Made by a program: the position numbers and the translations under genes. A DNA stretch of 64,000 nt, taken from contig LNDT01000033.1 of the NCBI GenBank assembly GCA_001464715.1, positions 24,173-88,172 on the forward strand. Direction: 5' to 3'. Positions within the stretch are counted from its first letter, which is position 1. Each line of letters opens with the position of its first letter. Positions 55,474-64,000 of the stretch are shown here, in pieces. Below the pieces are notes generated by a model, which was not told where the DNA came from, did no database searches, and saw only the letters and a program-made list of their open reading frames with translations. The DNA comes from Bdellovibrionales bacterium Ga0074137 (GTDB lineage: Bacteria > Bdellovibrionota > Bdellovibrionia > Bdellovibrionales > JAMPXM01).

Positions 55474-57110
55474 AATGACCTCAGTCGCTGACGAGATTTT
55501 AGCAGACCTGGAATGAGCAGCCCGAGAAGAATGGCTATCGAAAGCCACGGAGTGTAGCCAGCGATGCGGGAATAAAATGCCACGGGCGGATTTTTTTGAA
55601 ACGGAACTTCGTAAAAACCGACCCACTCTTCGCCGATGGGAGATCTTTCAAGAACTTGGCCCGTGGCCAGCACCACGGTTGTGATGCCAGTGTTGGTCGA
55701 CCGTAAAAGCGGGCGGCGGTTTTCAACGGCTCGAGCCAAGGTCATCGTCATGTGCTGATAGGGCTCAAAGGTGCGACCAAACCACGAGTCGTTGGTGACG
55801 TTGGAAAATATCTCGGCTCCCTTGACTGCCATCGCCGCAGAAAATCGGGGGTAGAGACTTTCAAGGCAAATTTGTGGACCAAGTTTGAAAGAACCAAGCT
55901 CCATCACCGAGGGTCCGGGACCTTGACCGAAACTTCCGAGCCCAGGAAAGAGCCACTTCGTGTAAGGAATGATGTCTGAGAACGGAAACTTTTCGCCGAA
56001 CGGAATGAGGATGGATTTTCGGTAGGGCGGAGTCATTAATTGCCCCTGGGGGTTCATCGCGAAAAAGCCATTGTAGGTTTCTTTTTTTGAGTGATCGTGC
56101 GAGTAAGCGCCCGTGAGAATCGTCTTTCCTTGGGCGATGGCAAAATGTCTGAGGTGGATCCAGTTCGTTTGGTTTTGAAAAACTTCATCCAAGTAGTCGG
56201 GAAAGGCCGTTTCGGGCCAAAGCACATGAGTCGCTTCTGGATTTCTTTTAGAACCCTCAACAGTGAGACGCTGGTACGCTTCGATGATTGGGATTGAGAA
56301 ATCTTTTTGTTTCTCGACGATGAGTTTTGCGTAATTCCCAATGTTTCCCTGTGCGATCAAAATTTTGAGAGAATCCGGAGGCGTCTTCCATACCTCGGCG
56401 CGGCCGATGCCAAGGGCGTTCACGGAAAGAAACAGTGCGATTCCAAGGCTCAATGGAACAAGGCTTGGACGCGCTTTCATCCAAAAGTTTTTTCCGCGCG
56501 AATCCCACTCGAGCCAACCAAGGGCGAAAAAACCGTTACAGGCCAGCGACACAAGATTGAGGCCTTCAAATCCAATCACGTCCGCAAACTGAGCTCCGGG
56601 AAAATTAGCCCAAAGCCACGTGTACCCAAGGTGCCATGGAAAAATTGAAGGCCAGAGTGCTTCAAAGAGTGCAAAGAATGAAAACGCGAGAGCGATAAAA
56701 AAACTTCGCGAGGGTCGATAGGTGGGATCTTGAATTCGCCCCAGGGCTTCAAGTTTCTTGAAAACAAAAACGGCGGCAGCTCCCGCCAGTCCGTAATACA
56801 CGTGAGCCAGCGAAGCGAACGCCAAGAGTGTCAGCACTCCAGCCCACTTCGGAAAATGTCCGAATTCAACCGCAGTGATGGCGATCCAGTGAAACCCAAT
56901 CAAATTCAAAATGAATTGCGCAAGCCACCCGATAAAAAAACTTCGCCACAGCAAAACCCGACGTGTCTGTGGTTCTGAAAGATCAATGAGCCGAATCCAA
57001 GCGACGATCAGCGGTGCGAGCCCGAAAAGTATCGCCCACGGGGGGAATGGAATATAGCTTGTGCCTATTGCAAGGCCTGTTAGTATCGGGAAGACTAAGA
57101 GTGATTTCAC
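55470..57110 (-). CDS. lnt: Apolipoprotein N-acyltransferase Lnt
   Basis: A 546-residue membrane enzyme that adds the third acyl chain to lipoproteins, here expected to serve many of the window's lipoproteins. About eight hydrophobic segments precede a nitrilase domain with catalytic E (WPETAFP), K (YRKSILIPFGE) and C (PQICLES). The GTG at 57110 is chosen since it gives a normal N-terminus; a longer ATG frame from 57263 overlaps the divergent gene. Confidence 0.9.
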   Translation of the reverse strand: MKSLLVFPILTGLAIGTSYIPFPPWAILFGLAPLIVAWIRLIDLSEPQTRRVLLWRSFFIGWLAQFILNLIGFHWIAITAVEFGHFPKWAGVLTLLAFASLAHVYYGLAGAAAVFVFKKLEALGRIQDPTYRPSRSFFIALAFSFFALFEALWPSIFPWHLGYTWLWANFPGAQFADVIGFEGLNLVSLACNGFFALGWLEWDSRGKNFWMKARPSLVPLSLGIALFLSVNALGIGRAEVWKTPPDSLKILIAQGNIGNYAKLIVEKQKDFSIPIIEAYQRLTVEGSKRNPEATHVLWPETAFPDYLDEVFQNQTNWIHLRHFAIAQGKTILTGAYSHDHSKKETYNGFFAMNPQGQLMTPPYRKSILIPFGEKFPFSDIIPYTKWLFPGLGSFGQGPGPSVMELGSFKLGPQICLESLYPRFSAAMAVKGAEIFSNVTNDSWFGRTFEPYQHMTMTLARAVENRRPLLRSTNTGITTVVLATGQVLERSPIGEEWVGFYEVPFQKNPPVAFYSRIAGYTPWLSIAILLGLLIPGLLKSRQRLRSL

Positions 57111-57151
57111 GACAATGACCCTATCAAGCAAGTGATCAAGGATGAAGCTGC

Positions 57152-58108
57152 ATGATACAAACTGAACTAAATAAAAACACCTCGCCTGACATGACGCGCA
57201 CGCGATGTCCTGGCTGCCAGAAGCTTTTTGCCGTGGAAACCGGCGTTTTGGTGGCGATGTCACGAGCCGGAGTGGTTCAAGCCGAATTTACCTGCACAGG
57301 TTCACTTTGCCGCGAATCTTTTGCTGTATCGCTTCCTCTACCCAGCGATCATTCGAGCCTCACGGTTTTGCCAGCCCTCAGGATTTCGACCCTCGCGCCT
57401 ACGGAGCAGCCAGAAATACGACCAGAAAATCAGTCAGAAAATCAGCCAGAGGAAGCGCGTCGCGAAGCTCCGCCGTCGGTCCGACCAGAACCTGTATCGC
57501 TAAAAGTTTCTGTGCGGGCACTCACTAAGCAGCCTCCGGCCTTGAAAACCAATCTCACCTTCGAGCGCGAGTGCCCGCGCTGTGGGGCCACGAACACAGC
57601 CAATGAAGTTGGCGGCGCTCCGCCAACAGACTGTGTCCGCTGTGGAATTATTTTTGATCGCTACACGCTCGCCAGCGAGGCTCAGCTCGAAGAAGAATTG
57701 GCGCTTGGCGGAACGAGGGAGCTTGCAGCACTTTGGGACAAGGCTCTTGAAGACTATGAGGACCGCATTCGTCACGACCGATTTTTAAACGCGTGTCGTG
57801 ATGCGAACGCGCTTTCCTACGCGGCAAAAAAGTACTCCCAAATTTTGGTGGCAGCTCCACAAGATGATATTGCCAGAATGATGCGAAACAAAGTGGTCGC
57901 ACTGGTCGCATCTCAAGCTGAAAGCAGTAAGCTTCCTATCAATTTGGCGTTTCGAATCCCAAAGTTGAATTCGATGGCTCTTTTTGGTGGGTCACTTTTG
58001 TTTTTCTGGGGCCTAGCTATGCCCCAGCTCAATAACATTATGGAGATCGGTCTCTCCCTCGTGCTTTTATCGATCGGCGTGCGGGTCGCGCTGCGCGCTC
58101 GAATTTAG
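57152..58108 (+). CDS. Zinc-finger membrane protein, 318 residues
   Basis: A protein with two cysteine motifs: CPGCQKLF near the N-terminus (with CTGSLC later) and CPRCGAT...CVRCG (about 140-170). A Pro/Glu-rich linker separates them. The C-terminus has two hydrophobic helices (about 270-315). Divergent from lnt and convergent with the subtilase. Family not recognised; could be a zinc-ribbon sensor. Confidence 0.6.
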   Translation: MIQTELNKNTSPDMTRTRCPGCQKLFAVETGVLVAMSRAGVVQAEFTCTGSLCRESFAVSLPLPSDHSSLTVLPALRISTLAPTEQPEIRPENQSENQPEEARREAPPSVRPEPVSLKVSVRALTKQPPALKTNLTFERECPRCGATNTANEVGGAPPTDCVRCGIIFDRYTLASEAQLEEELALGGTRELAALWDKALEDYEDRIRHDRFLNACRDANALSYAAKKYSQILVAAPQDDIARMMRNKVVALVASQAESSKLPINLAFRIPKLNSMALFGGSLLFFWGLAMPQLNNIMEIGLSLVLLSIGVRVALRARI

Positions 58109-59574
58109 TTCGGATCGCCCGCGGTATTCGGTGAATTTCTTGAACGCGAGGGCTCTCGGGCAGAGCTTCCGCTAATGACATTGAGAAGGCTTCGTCCAAA
58201 GCTTGTCATTTCTTCGGCGGGTTCAATGCTCTCACGCCCCGAACTGAGCGCTGAAGGATTTAAAGTGCGGTCTCGTCCCGAACCGTCGCTTGAGAACGCA
58301 TCCGCGGCGATGCGCTCGGTGTTCACCGTCGCTTGCCCTGTGATCGACAGCCCCATATCAAGGCTCGTCAGAGCGCGATAGGCGTTGAGAAGTTTCGCCG
58401 TTCCAGTTTTCGAAAGAAGAGTCGGGTATTCGTCGCCTGTGCGGAGAAGATATTTTTTTACGTCGGCCGCCGTGAATTCATTTCGGTGAGCGAGGACAAG
58501 AACCGCAACGCCGGTGGCAAAAGCCGTAGCTTGGGAAGTGCCCGTCATTTTGCCGAAGGCGGAGCCTGGGAGGGTTGAGTAGATTTGATCTCCGGGCGCA
58601 GCAATGTCGACAGTTCTTACGCCGTAGTTACTGGACGCAAGAACTTTTCGCTCGCTTTCATTTACGGCCGTGACGGAAATGATATTTGAGAGATCGTAGT
58701 CGGCTGGGTAGTAATGCTTCCCAGTTTCGTCTGTGTTCGAGCGCTCGTTGCCTGCGGCCGCGATAAATATGATTCCACTTTTTTCGGCCTCTTTCACGGC
58801 CGCGTACTCTTCGGCCGAGTACTCGGTGCCGCCGCCGGAGTAGTTGATGATCTTGGCGTTCATTTTGATCGCGTAGCGAATGGCTTGAATCGTATTTTTC
58901 AAATTGTTCGCGCCAGGTGATTTCGGATCATAATATTTTAAGGTCATGATCGAAACATTGGGTGCTACGCCTGAAATACCAAAACTATTTCCACCTTTTG
59001 CGCCGATGATTCCCGAGATGTGGGTGCCGTGACCGTGGTTGTCGGTGAGATCATTGGTGCCGGCGACAAAATTCCAGCCGTGCACGTCATCAACGAACCC
59101 GTTCCCGTCGTCGTCGACACGGTTTGTGGCCTTATCTTTGCCATTTTTGTCGAGACCCGTTTCGCCTTTGTTGACCCAAAGATTTTCGCTGAGGTCACGG
59201 TGGCGGATGTCGACTCCCGTGTCGATGACTGCGACCACGATGTCTTTCGAGCCCTGAGAAATGGTCCATGCTTTTTGGGCGCTCGTCGCCGTGAGGCCCC
59301 ATTTTTCTTTGATAAAAGGATCATTGAGAAGAACGTTTTCTTCCTTCGCTTTTGAACCTTTGTCGACGGCCGTGGCATTTTTCAAAACCAGATCACGATC
59401 GGTTTTTTTCGAGCCAATCCCCAACGCGCCAAGAGCTGCCGTCACAGACGCGGGTTCTTTGCGTCCGCGCTCGCCCATCAGGCCAAAGGCGGCAAAAGTT
59501 CCGATCAGACAAAAAGCCGCAGTCGCGACGCGAGCCATAGGATGAGACGTCAGTTTATTTAAGCTGATTTTCAT
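58105..59574 (-). CDS. Subtilisin-like serine protease (S8)
   Basis: A 489-residue exported protease: hydrophobic N-terminal helix, propeptide-like region, then the S8 domain with D118 (AVIDTGVD), H182 (NHGHGTH), oxyanion N276 (AAAGNE) and S347 (GTSQAT). A Ser/Arg-rich C-terminal tail follows. The convergent gene overlaps by 4 bp. Role likely degradation of external or prey protein, by analogy only. Confidence 0.92.
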   Translation of the reverse strand: MKISLNKLTSHPMARVATAAFCLIGTFAAFGLMGERGRKEPASVTAALGALGIGSKKTDRDLVLKNATAVDKGSKAKEENVLLNDPFIKEKWGLTATSAQKAWTISQGSKDIVVAVIDTGVDIRHRDLSENLWVNKGETGLDKNGKDKATNRVDDDGNGFVDDVHGWNFVAGTNDLTDNHGHGTHISGIIGAKGGNSFGISGVAPNVSIMTLKYYDPKSPGANNLKNTIQAIRYAIKMNAKIINYSGGGTEYSAEEYAAVKEAEKSGIIFIAAAGNERSNTDETGKHYYPADYDLSNIISVTAVNESERKVLASSNYGVRTVDIAAPGDQIYSTLPGSAFGKMTGTSQATAFATGVAVLVLAHRNEFTAADVKKYLLRTGDEYPTLLSKTGTAKLLNAYRALTSLDMGLSITGQATVNTERIAADAFSSDGSGRDRTLNPSALSSGRESIEPAEEMTSFGRSLLNVISGSSAREPSRSRNSPNTAGDPN

Positions 59575-59629
59575 ACAAGACTTCTCGGTCGATTCGCCTC
59601 GAAGCTAGCGTCTCAATTTGAGATTGATG

Positions 59630-61903
59630 CTAAAAAACAGTGGTCAGGCGCAGCGTCGATTCTGGGAACTCGACAGGGGTCGAGCTGAGACGTCGTTGGT
59701 AAGTGACGTAGTTTCGTAAAACGAGTTTAACGTAAAGACGAGTCTCGTCGTAGGGGATTTCTTCGATAAATTCTAAGGGGTCCGAGCGAAGGCGCGTGCG
59801 GAGCCAGCCTTGTATCGCGCGGTCATTTGCGTTGTACGCGGCGACGGCCAAAATGAAACGATCATCATATTTTTTGAACAGGTCCTTTAGAAAAACCGTT
59901 CCAAGTGGAATGTTTATATCAGGATCGTAAAGGTCCTCCGGACCGTTAAAAGGAACGCCAAGACTTTTCGCAGCCACCGCCGCCATTTCAGGGATGAGTT
60001 GCATAACGCCGAAAGCGTCGGCGGGGCTTCTGGCGAGAGGATTGAACAGCGACTCTTGCCTCATTATCGAATATACGAGCTCGGCCGGAAGGCCCTGTTT
60101 TTTCGTTTCGTCCAAAATTCTTACTTCAAACGGAAGCGGAAATAGAAGCTCTGGGCGTTTCTCTAAAAGTTCGCGGCGCTCATCGGCTGAGAGTTCGTCG
60201 ACGCGAAGACTGACGGTAAGATGCTGTTCAGCTTTGGCGAGTAAAACCAGGGTCGCCGTTTTTTTCTCAAGGGACCACGAGCGATCCCATACGGGAAACG
60301 ACGAGAAGTTTTCAATGTACTTTCGCGCAACATCGTTTTCACCAAGAACCGCAAACCACTCGACCGGAACACGAAGCGAGTCGGGGAGGCTCGCCACAGC
60401 AGATTCATAGGAGTTTTCGCGGTGAGCGTTATCAAGGTCAGGTGCGAGCGAAGTGAAGGGAAGTTTCAAGTCACGTTTTGCGACAATCCCATAAAATCCG
60501 AAGGGACTAAAATCAGAGAGTTCCAAGAGAAGCCTGGCCGCACGTTCGTCATCCTGAACTTCTTTGTAAAGACGAGCTGTCCAAAACATATTGCGCGTAA
60601 GATCCGTGTGCCGATCTTCGAAAGTGCTTGCAAGCTCGAGAGTCGAAATGGTTTTGGCGACCGCTTCCTTTCTTGAAACCAAATCAGTTTCAGCCAAAGC
60701 AAGACGTCGCATGTTCCAGCCTTTATACCAAAGAAACCGCGCCTTCGTCGCGCGGTCAGAAAGCGAGTCGATGGCCACTTTGCTTAAGATTTCGTCCATT
60801 TCTTTAAAGCGGCCACTCTCTTCAGCGATGCGCGATCGAATCAGCATCGACTCGTGGACAGGGATAAATTTTGCGACTTCAGATTCAGTCTCTGAAAGAA
60901 TTTTTCGCGCCAGCGCCGGATTTTGATTGGTCCACACCGCGCGAGCGTACTGAATGCGAGTGTCGAGATAAGCTTTGAGGCGCGTGAGGTCTCGGCGTTT
61001 CAGACCTTGCTTAAGAAATTTCGAGCGCGCAAATTTTTGCCACTTCGACGAGGCTTCAATGAATTCAGGCGTTCGCAGTTGAAGTTTATAAGACATGCGA
61101 ATGCCATCGAAGGCGCGAAGACGCTCAAAGTCCGAACGGTTTGGATCCTTTGCGACCCGTTGAAATGCCGACCGTGCGGCATCGAATTGCCGCGACTGCC
61201 GAAGATCCATGGCAATCGAAAGAGGATCAGGCGCTGGAAGCGAGGGGTGTTCTGATGAGAATCTTGGAGCGACTTTAATGAGTCTTTCGATCACGGAATT
61301 TCTCAATACGCTTGCTTCAAGAATTGGATCGCTGGTGGCCGCGGCCGCGGACGGCAACCGAGCGAGAGACTTTTGAAGTCTTTCAACGCGAAGATTTTGA
61401 GTCGGTTCAAAAAAGGAAACTTCGTAGAGGGCTTTTGCTATCGCGAGATCAGACCCAGAGCTCTCTGCGCGCTGAAGCGAGGCGCGAGCAAGGTCTTCTT
61501 TCAGCCATGGCGGCGGAGCTTGAATCTCGATCTGATTTTCAACATTGCAGACAATCTGCGTTCGGGCGCGCGCAAGATATCGTACAGGTTCCGGGACATT
61601 GAGTGTCGGTTCAAGCGCCAGAGTACGGTAGCCATCGCACGCCTCGGTGGCTTGATTGGCCGCGCGCGCTTTTTGGGCCGCGCGGTAAATGAGAACGGCT
61701 TTGATCGCAGGATTCTCAACAGCTGCCAACGATTCTTTCGATACAGCCGCGACGGCCGCACTGATCGCCGTGTCCGTGGGGGCCTTCAGCCCACGCCCAG
61801 AAATATTCGAGGTGGACGAGCATCGAGAGACCCCGAGAACGACAACAAGGGCTGTCACGGAAAAGAGTGTCGTTCGCGAAGTCCTGGTGCGAGTCAAAAG
61901 CAT
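59630..61903 (-). CDS. Soluble lytic transglycosylase (Slt70-like)
   Basis: A 757-residue exported murein hydrolase. A hydrophobic N-terminal segment with a weak lipobox (SRC, so lipidation uncertain) leads to a long helical superhelix (U-domain type), then the SLT catalytic domain with E617 in RQESLFNP and GVMQL, AAYNAND. It cleaves the beta-1,4 bond between MurNAc and GlcNAc. Start ATG at 61903, divergent from dinB. Confidence 0.9.
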   Translation of the reverse strand: MLLTRTRTSRTTLFSVTALVVVLGVSRCSSTSNISGRGLKAPTDTAISAAVAAVSKESLAAVENPAIKAVLIYRAAQKARAANQATEACDGYRTLALEPTLNVPEPVRYLARARTQIVCNVENQIEIQAPPPWLKEDLARASLQRAESSGSDLAIAKALYEVSFFEPTQNLRVERLQKSLARLPSAAAATSDPILEASVLRNSVIERLIKVAPRFSSEHPSLPAPDPLSIAMDLRQSRQFDAARSAFQRVAKDPNRSDFERLRAFDGIRMSYKLQLRTPEFIEASSKWQKFARSKFLKQGLKRRDLTRLKAYLDTRIQYARAVWTNQNPALARKILSETESEVAKFIPVHESMLIRSRIAEESGRFKEMDEILSKVAIDSLSDRATKARFLWYKGWNMRRLALAETDLVSRKEAVAKTISTLELASTFEDRHTDLTRNMFWTARLYKEVQDDERAARLLLELSDFSPFGFYGIVAKRDLKLPFTSLAPDLDNAHRENSYESAVASLPDSLRVPVEWFAVLGENDVARKYIENFSSFPVWDRSWSLEKKTATLVLLAKAEQHLTVSLRVDELSADERRELLEKRPELLFPLPFEVRILDETKKQGLPAELVYSIMRQESLFNPLARSPADAFGVMQLIPEMAAVAAKSLGVPFNGPEDLYDPDINIPLGTVFLKDLFKKYDDRFILAVAAYNANDRAIQGWLRTRLRSDPLEFIEEIPYDETRLYVKLVLRNYVTYQRRLSSTPVEFPESTLRLTTVF

Positions 61904-61942
61904 TTGTTAAGGATAACTGCACCGAGGAGAGAAAACCACAGG

Positions 61943-63139
61943 ATGTCGCGCAAAATTATTCATATCGACATGGACTGTTTTTACGCCGCCGTCGAAATTA
62001 AATTTCGGCCACACTTGCGTGGGCAACCTGTGGCTGTGGGCGGTTCTCCCGAGGGCCGAGGTGGCGTTTTAACGACGGCAAATTACGAGGCGCGGCAATT
62101 TGGAGTGCGCTCGGCAATGACTTCGGCGAAAGCGTTGAAGTTGTGTCCAAATCTCATTTTGATTTCGCCTGATTTTTCTAAATACAAAGTCGAAAGTCGC
62201 AAGGTTCGCACCGTCTTAGAACGTTACGCCACTTTGATTGAACCGCTGAGTCTTGATGAAGCTTACATCGACGTCACGGGTTCCGATTTCGAAGGTGGAA
62301 GCGCGACTCGAATCGCTGAAAAAATTCGCCGTGAGATTTTTGAAGAGACCGGGCTCACCGCCAGCGCAGGAGTCGCCCCGAATAAATTCCTCGCTAAAAT
62401 CGCGAGCGACTTAAATAAGCCCAATGGCCTTTCTGTCATTCGTCCTGCGGATGTCGAAGCTTTCATGAAGAATCTTCCGGTGACGAAAATATGGGGCGTC
62501 GGTCGGGTGACCGCAGAAAAAATGAATCGCCTGGGGCTTAAAACGTGCGGCGATCTGCAAAACTACTCGGTGTCTCGATTGATCGAACTCTTCGGCAGCT
62601 GGGGGCCACAGCTTTTTGATTTCGCGCGCGGAATTGATGAGCGGCCCGTGCGAAACGATCGCGAGCGCAAATCTTTGACCGTCGAAGAAACCTACGGGCG
62701 AAGTTTAATGACGCGAAAAGAGGCCCTCGAGGCTCTCCCCGGTCTCTATAGCGAGTTTTTGGAGCGACTCGAGAAATACAGCGCTGCTTTTTCCAGGCAT
62801 CAAGCGGAGTCGCCGGTTGGGGCGCCGAGTGTACCGCCGACGGGCGAGGCGGCCGGGTCCGCTAGGTTGTCGAGTGTACCGTCGATCGACGTGGCGGCGG
62901 CGGGTGTTGCGGCGAGGTCGGTTGTCGTGAAAGTGAAGTTCGACAACTTTCGCCAAAAAGGGCGCGAGCGAAAGTGGGAGAGCGCCGCTGTTCCATCTCT
63001 CGCCGTCTTTCTTGATCTTCTCGAGGAGGCTCTTGATGGTGAAACCTTGGGAATTCGCCTTCTGGGCCTGGGTGTGCGGTTTGCCAGTAAGACATCTGAC
63101 TCAAGATCCGGCGCCGTCTCGCAGCTTCCGCTGATCTAG
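61943..63139 (+). CDS. dinB: DNA polymerase IV (DinB)
   Basis: A 398-residue Y-family translesion polymerase. Palm motifs DMDCFYAAVE and SLDEAYIDVT, and KIWGVGR helix-hairpin motif. The ATG at 61943 has GAGGAG nearby and gives the normal N-terminus; longer upstream frame lies in the divergent gene. Oddity: an Ala/Gly/Ser/Pro-rich insert of about 42 residues (about 284-325) where the linker meets the little-finger domain; its DNA contains a repeated GAGTGTACCG. Otherwise complete. Confidence 0.9.
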   Translation: MSRKIIHIDMDCFYAAVEIKFRPHLRGQPVAVGGSPEGRGGVLTTANYEARQFGVRSAMTSAKALKLCPNLILISPDFSKYKVESRKVRTVLERYATLIEPLSLDEAYIDVTGSDFEGGSATRIAEKIRREIFEETGLTASAGVAPNKFLAKIASDLNKPNGLSVIRPADVEAFMKNLPVTKIWGVGRVTAEKMNRLGLKTCGDLQNYSVSRLIELFGSWGPQLFDFARGIDERPVRNDRERKSLTVEETYGRSLMTRKEALEALPGLYSEFLERLEKYSAAFSRHQAESPVGAPSVPPTGEAAGSARLSSVPSIDVAAAGVAARSVVVKVKFDNFRQKGRERKWESAAVPSLAVFLDLLEEALDGETLGIRLLGLGVRFASKTSDSRSGAVSQLPLI

Positions 63140-63226
63140 CTTCTCTGGGAATTTTTTGACGTCGATCATTGAGAGTTCTTTGGTCCGTGCATCAACTTCG
63201 ACGCTCATGCGCCCCAATGAAACTCG

Positions 63227-63856
63227 CTAGAAATCTGGTTCCCTGGCAAATCTCTTTTCGACTTTCAGCATGAACCGCGCGTCGTCGCGCTTGTAGCCGG
63301 CGCCCTCAAGTTGATTGATTCGAACGTAATCTTTTAAACTGAGCCAAGCTTTAAAGCTTTCAACGATGCGAGTGAAGGGCCGTCGATCCCAAAATTTTTC
63401 GTCCCGCGACTTTTTTACTCTATTCGTGTGCTTTGCCGCCATCGCTGCGCGGGTCCAGCGGTTCCGTCCGGTTACGGCCATAGCTATGGCGGCCGTCACG
63501 GCGCGAATAAAAGGCTTATAGGTAAACCGGTTCGAAAGTTTGATCTGCAAATGAAGATGATTCCCCACATTCGCCATCGAGATCACGCGCACGCCATAAA
63601 TCACCGAAAATTTCTCGATGATGCGATTCACGTGGGAGTGGTTCCGAGGTCGTCGAAAAGACCATTCGCCTTTGGCTTTCGTCGACCGAAGCACAAGGTG
63701 TATCGTCTCGCGAGTCGAAAGCGGACGTGCGCCACGGCGACCCGCACGCGTTTTCAAAAGGTCGCCACCATAGGCCGATTTCTCTTTCGCCAGCAGTGAC
63801 GTCTGTTTTGACCGCTGTGATCGTGGAGTCAAAGGTTGCTTCATCATTGGTCGCAA
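63227..63856 (-). CDS. RAYT-like HUH (Y1) transposase
   Basis: A 209-residue protein of the REP-associated tyrosine transposase group. It has the HUH pair H100-L-H102 in NVGNHLHLQIKL, a candidate catalytic Tyr177 in SLKDYVRIN, and the opening ARPLSTRETIHLVLRS typical of this group. HUH enzymes cut and rejoin single-stranded DNA at hairpins. The flanks have a small hairpin ACTTAT...ATAAGT but no clear insertion ends. It could be a domesticated gene. Confidence 0.75.
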   Translation of the reverse strand: MRPMMKQPLTPRSQRSKQTSLLAKEKSAYGGDLLKTRAGRRGARPLSTRETIHLVLRSTKAKGEWSFRRPRNHSHVNRIIEKFSVIYGVRVISMANVGNHLHLQIKLSNRFTYKPFIRAVTAAIAMAVTGRNRWTRAAMAAKHTNRVKKSRDEKFWDRRPFTRIVESFKAWLSLKDYVRINQLEGAGYKRDDARFMLKVEKRFAREPDF

Positions 63857-63930
63857 ACTTATGTGAACGAAGGTATAAGTTCAAGCGAAAAATCCATTCA
63901 GACCCGGATTCGAGTTATTACTGCAACAGC

Positions 63931-64000
63931 ATGAGTCTTTTGGATAAAAATAAGAACGGCCAGCTGGCGAGATCATGCCAATCTTTTGTTAACCACAACG
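63931..64000 (+). CDS. Possible start of a gene running off the window
   Basis: An ATG at 63931 opens a frame (MSLLDKNKNGQLARSCQSFV) to the window end. No good SD is visible, so this may be chance. Confidence 0.2.
   Translation, partial: MSLLDKNKNGQLARSCQSFVNHN

Noticed and set aside
1..64000. CRISPR array
   Set aside because: No run of regularly spaced identical repeats was seen; the 25-bp tandem repeats at 51994 have no spacers.

Overview
The window looks like chromosome from a predatory or Bdellovibrio-type bacterium (phylum Bdellovibrionota). The grounds are the mid-range base composition, a didermic envelope (lpxK, an LpxL/HtrB acyltransferase, two family-9 heptosyltransferases, lnt), a pilB-pilT-pilC-pilS-pilR block, very many lipoproteins and secreted proteases, and several small proteins of a type I associate with that lineage. 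This assignment is by inspection; no search was run. Both window ends appear to cut genes: lpxK at the left edge and possibly a small open frame at the right edge.

Layout. 1-5.7 kb: LPS assembly (lpxK, htrB-like, DUF3108 lipoprotein, two heptosyltransferases). 6-11.3 kb: a CHASE2 histidine kinase/sigma54 regulator pair, divergent from ribF and a shikimate-dehydrogenase-like gene. 11.3-20.7 kb: type IV pilus motor genes, PilS/PilR and a membrane protein with two cyclic-nucleotide-binding domains, with a candidate sigma54 promoter before pilB. 20.8-24.7 kb: a secreted trypsin-like protease, TauE/SafE + DUF1634 transporter pair, a DUF4010 membrane protein and a barrel-like protein. 24.7-28.7 kb: copper island (CopA-type ATPase, CueR with two matching 19-bp-spacer operators, a His-rich periplasmic protein) and a zinc-ribbon membrane protein. 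28.8-30.4 kb: a frameshifted HNH endonuclease gene and tRNA-Arg(CCT).

30.4-42.4 kb is the most distinctive region: five tightly coupled minus-strand genes encode a small membrane protein, a 1242-residue HExxHxxGxxH lipoprotein metalloprotease, a 1202-residue lipoprotein, an outer-membrane-barrel-like protein and a second large lipoprotein paralogous to the first. Four of the junctions overlap by 4 bp or are 2 bp apart. I read this as one envelope machine of unknown function.

42.7-53 kb is a run of lineage-type genes: an OmpR-like regulator, an ~830-bp non-coding stretch, a matrixin-like lipoprotein, a coiled-coil/Hsp20 fusion and several secreted proteins. 53-63 kb returns to housekeeping and envelope functions: mutS2, lnt, a subtilase, a lytic transglycosylase and dinB. 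A RAYT-like HUH transposase lies at 63.2-63.9 kb.

The strongest unexplained DNA signal is a family of four long nested palindromes (about 3083-3210, 47488-47685, 49666-49794, 52957-53086). They share a core with two small hairpins, while their outer arms differ in sequence between copies yet stay complementary within each copy. Three of the four follow a stop codon within 30 bp in the same orientation as the gene. The RAYT-like gene in the same window is a possible, unproven, mobiliser.
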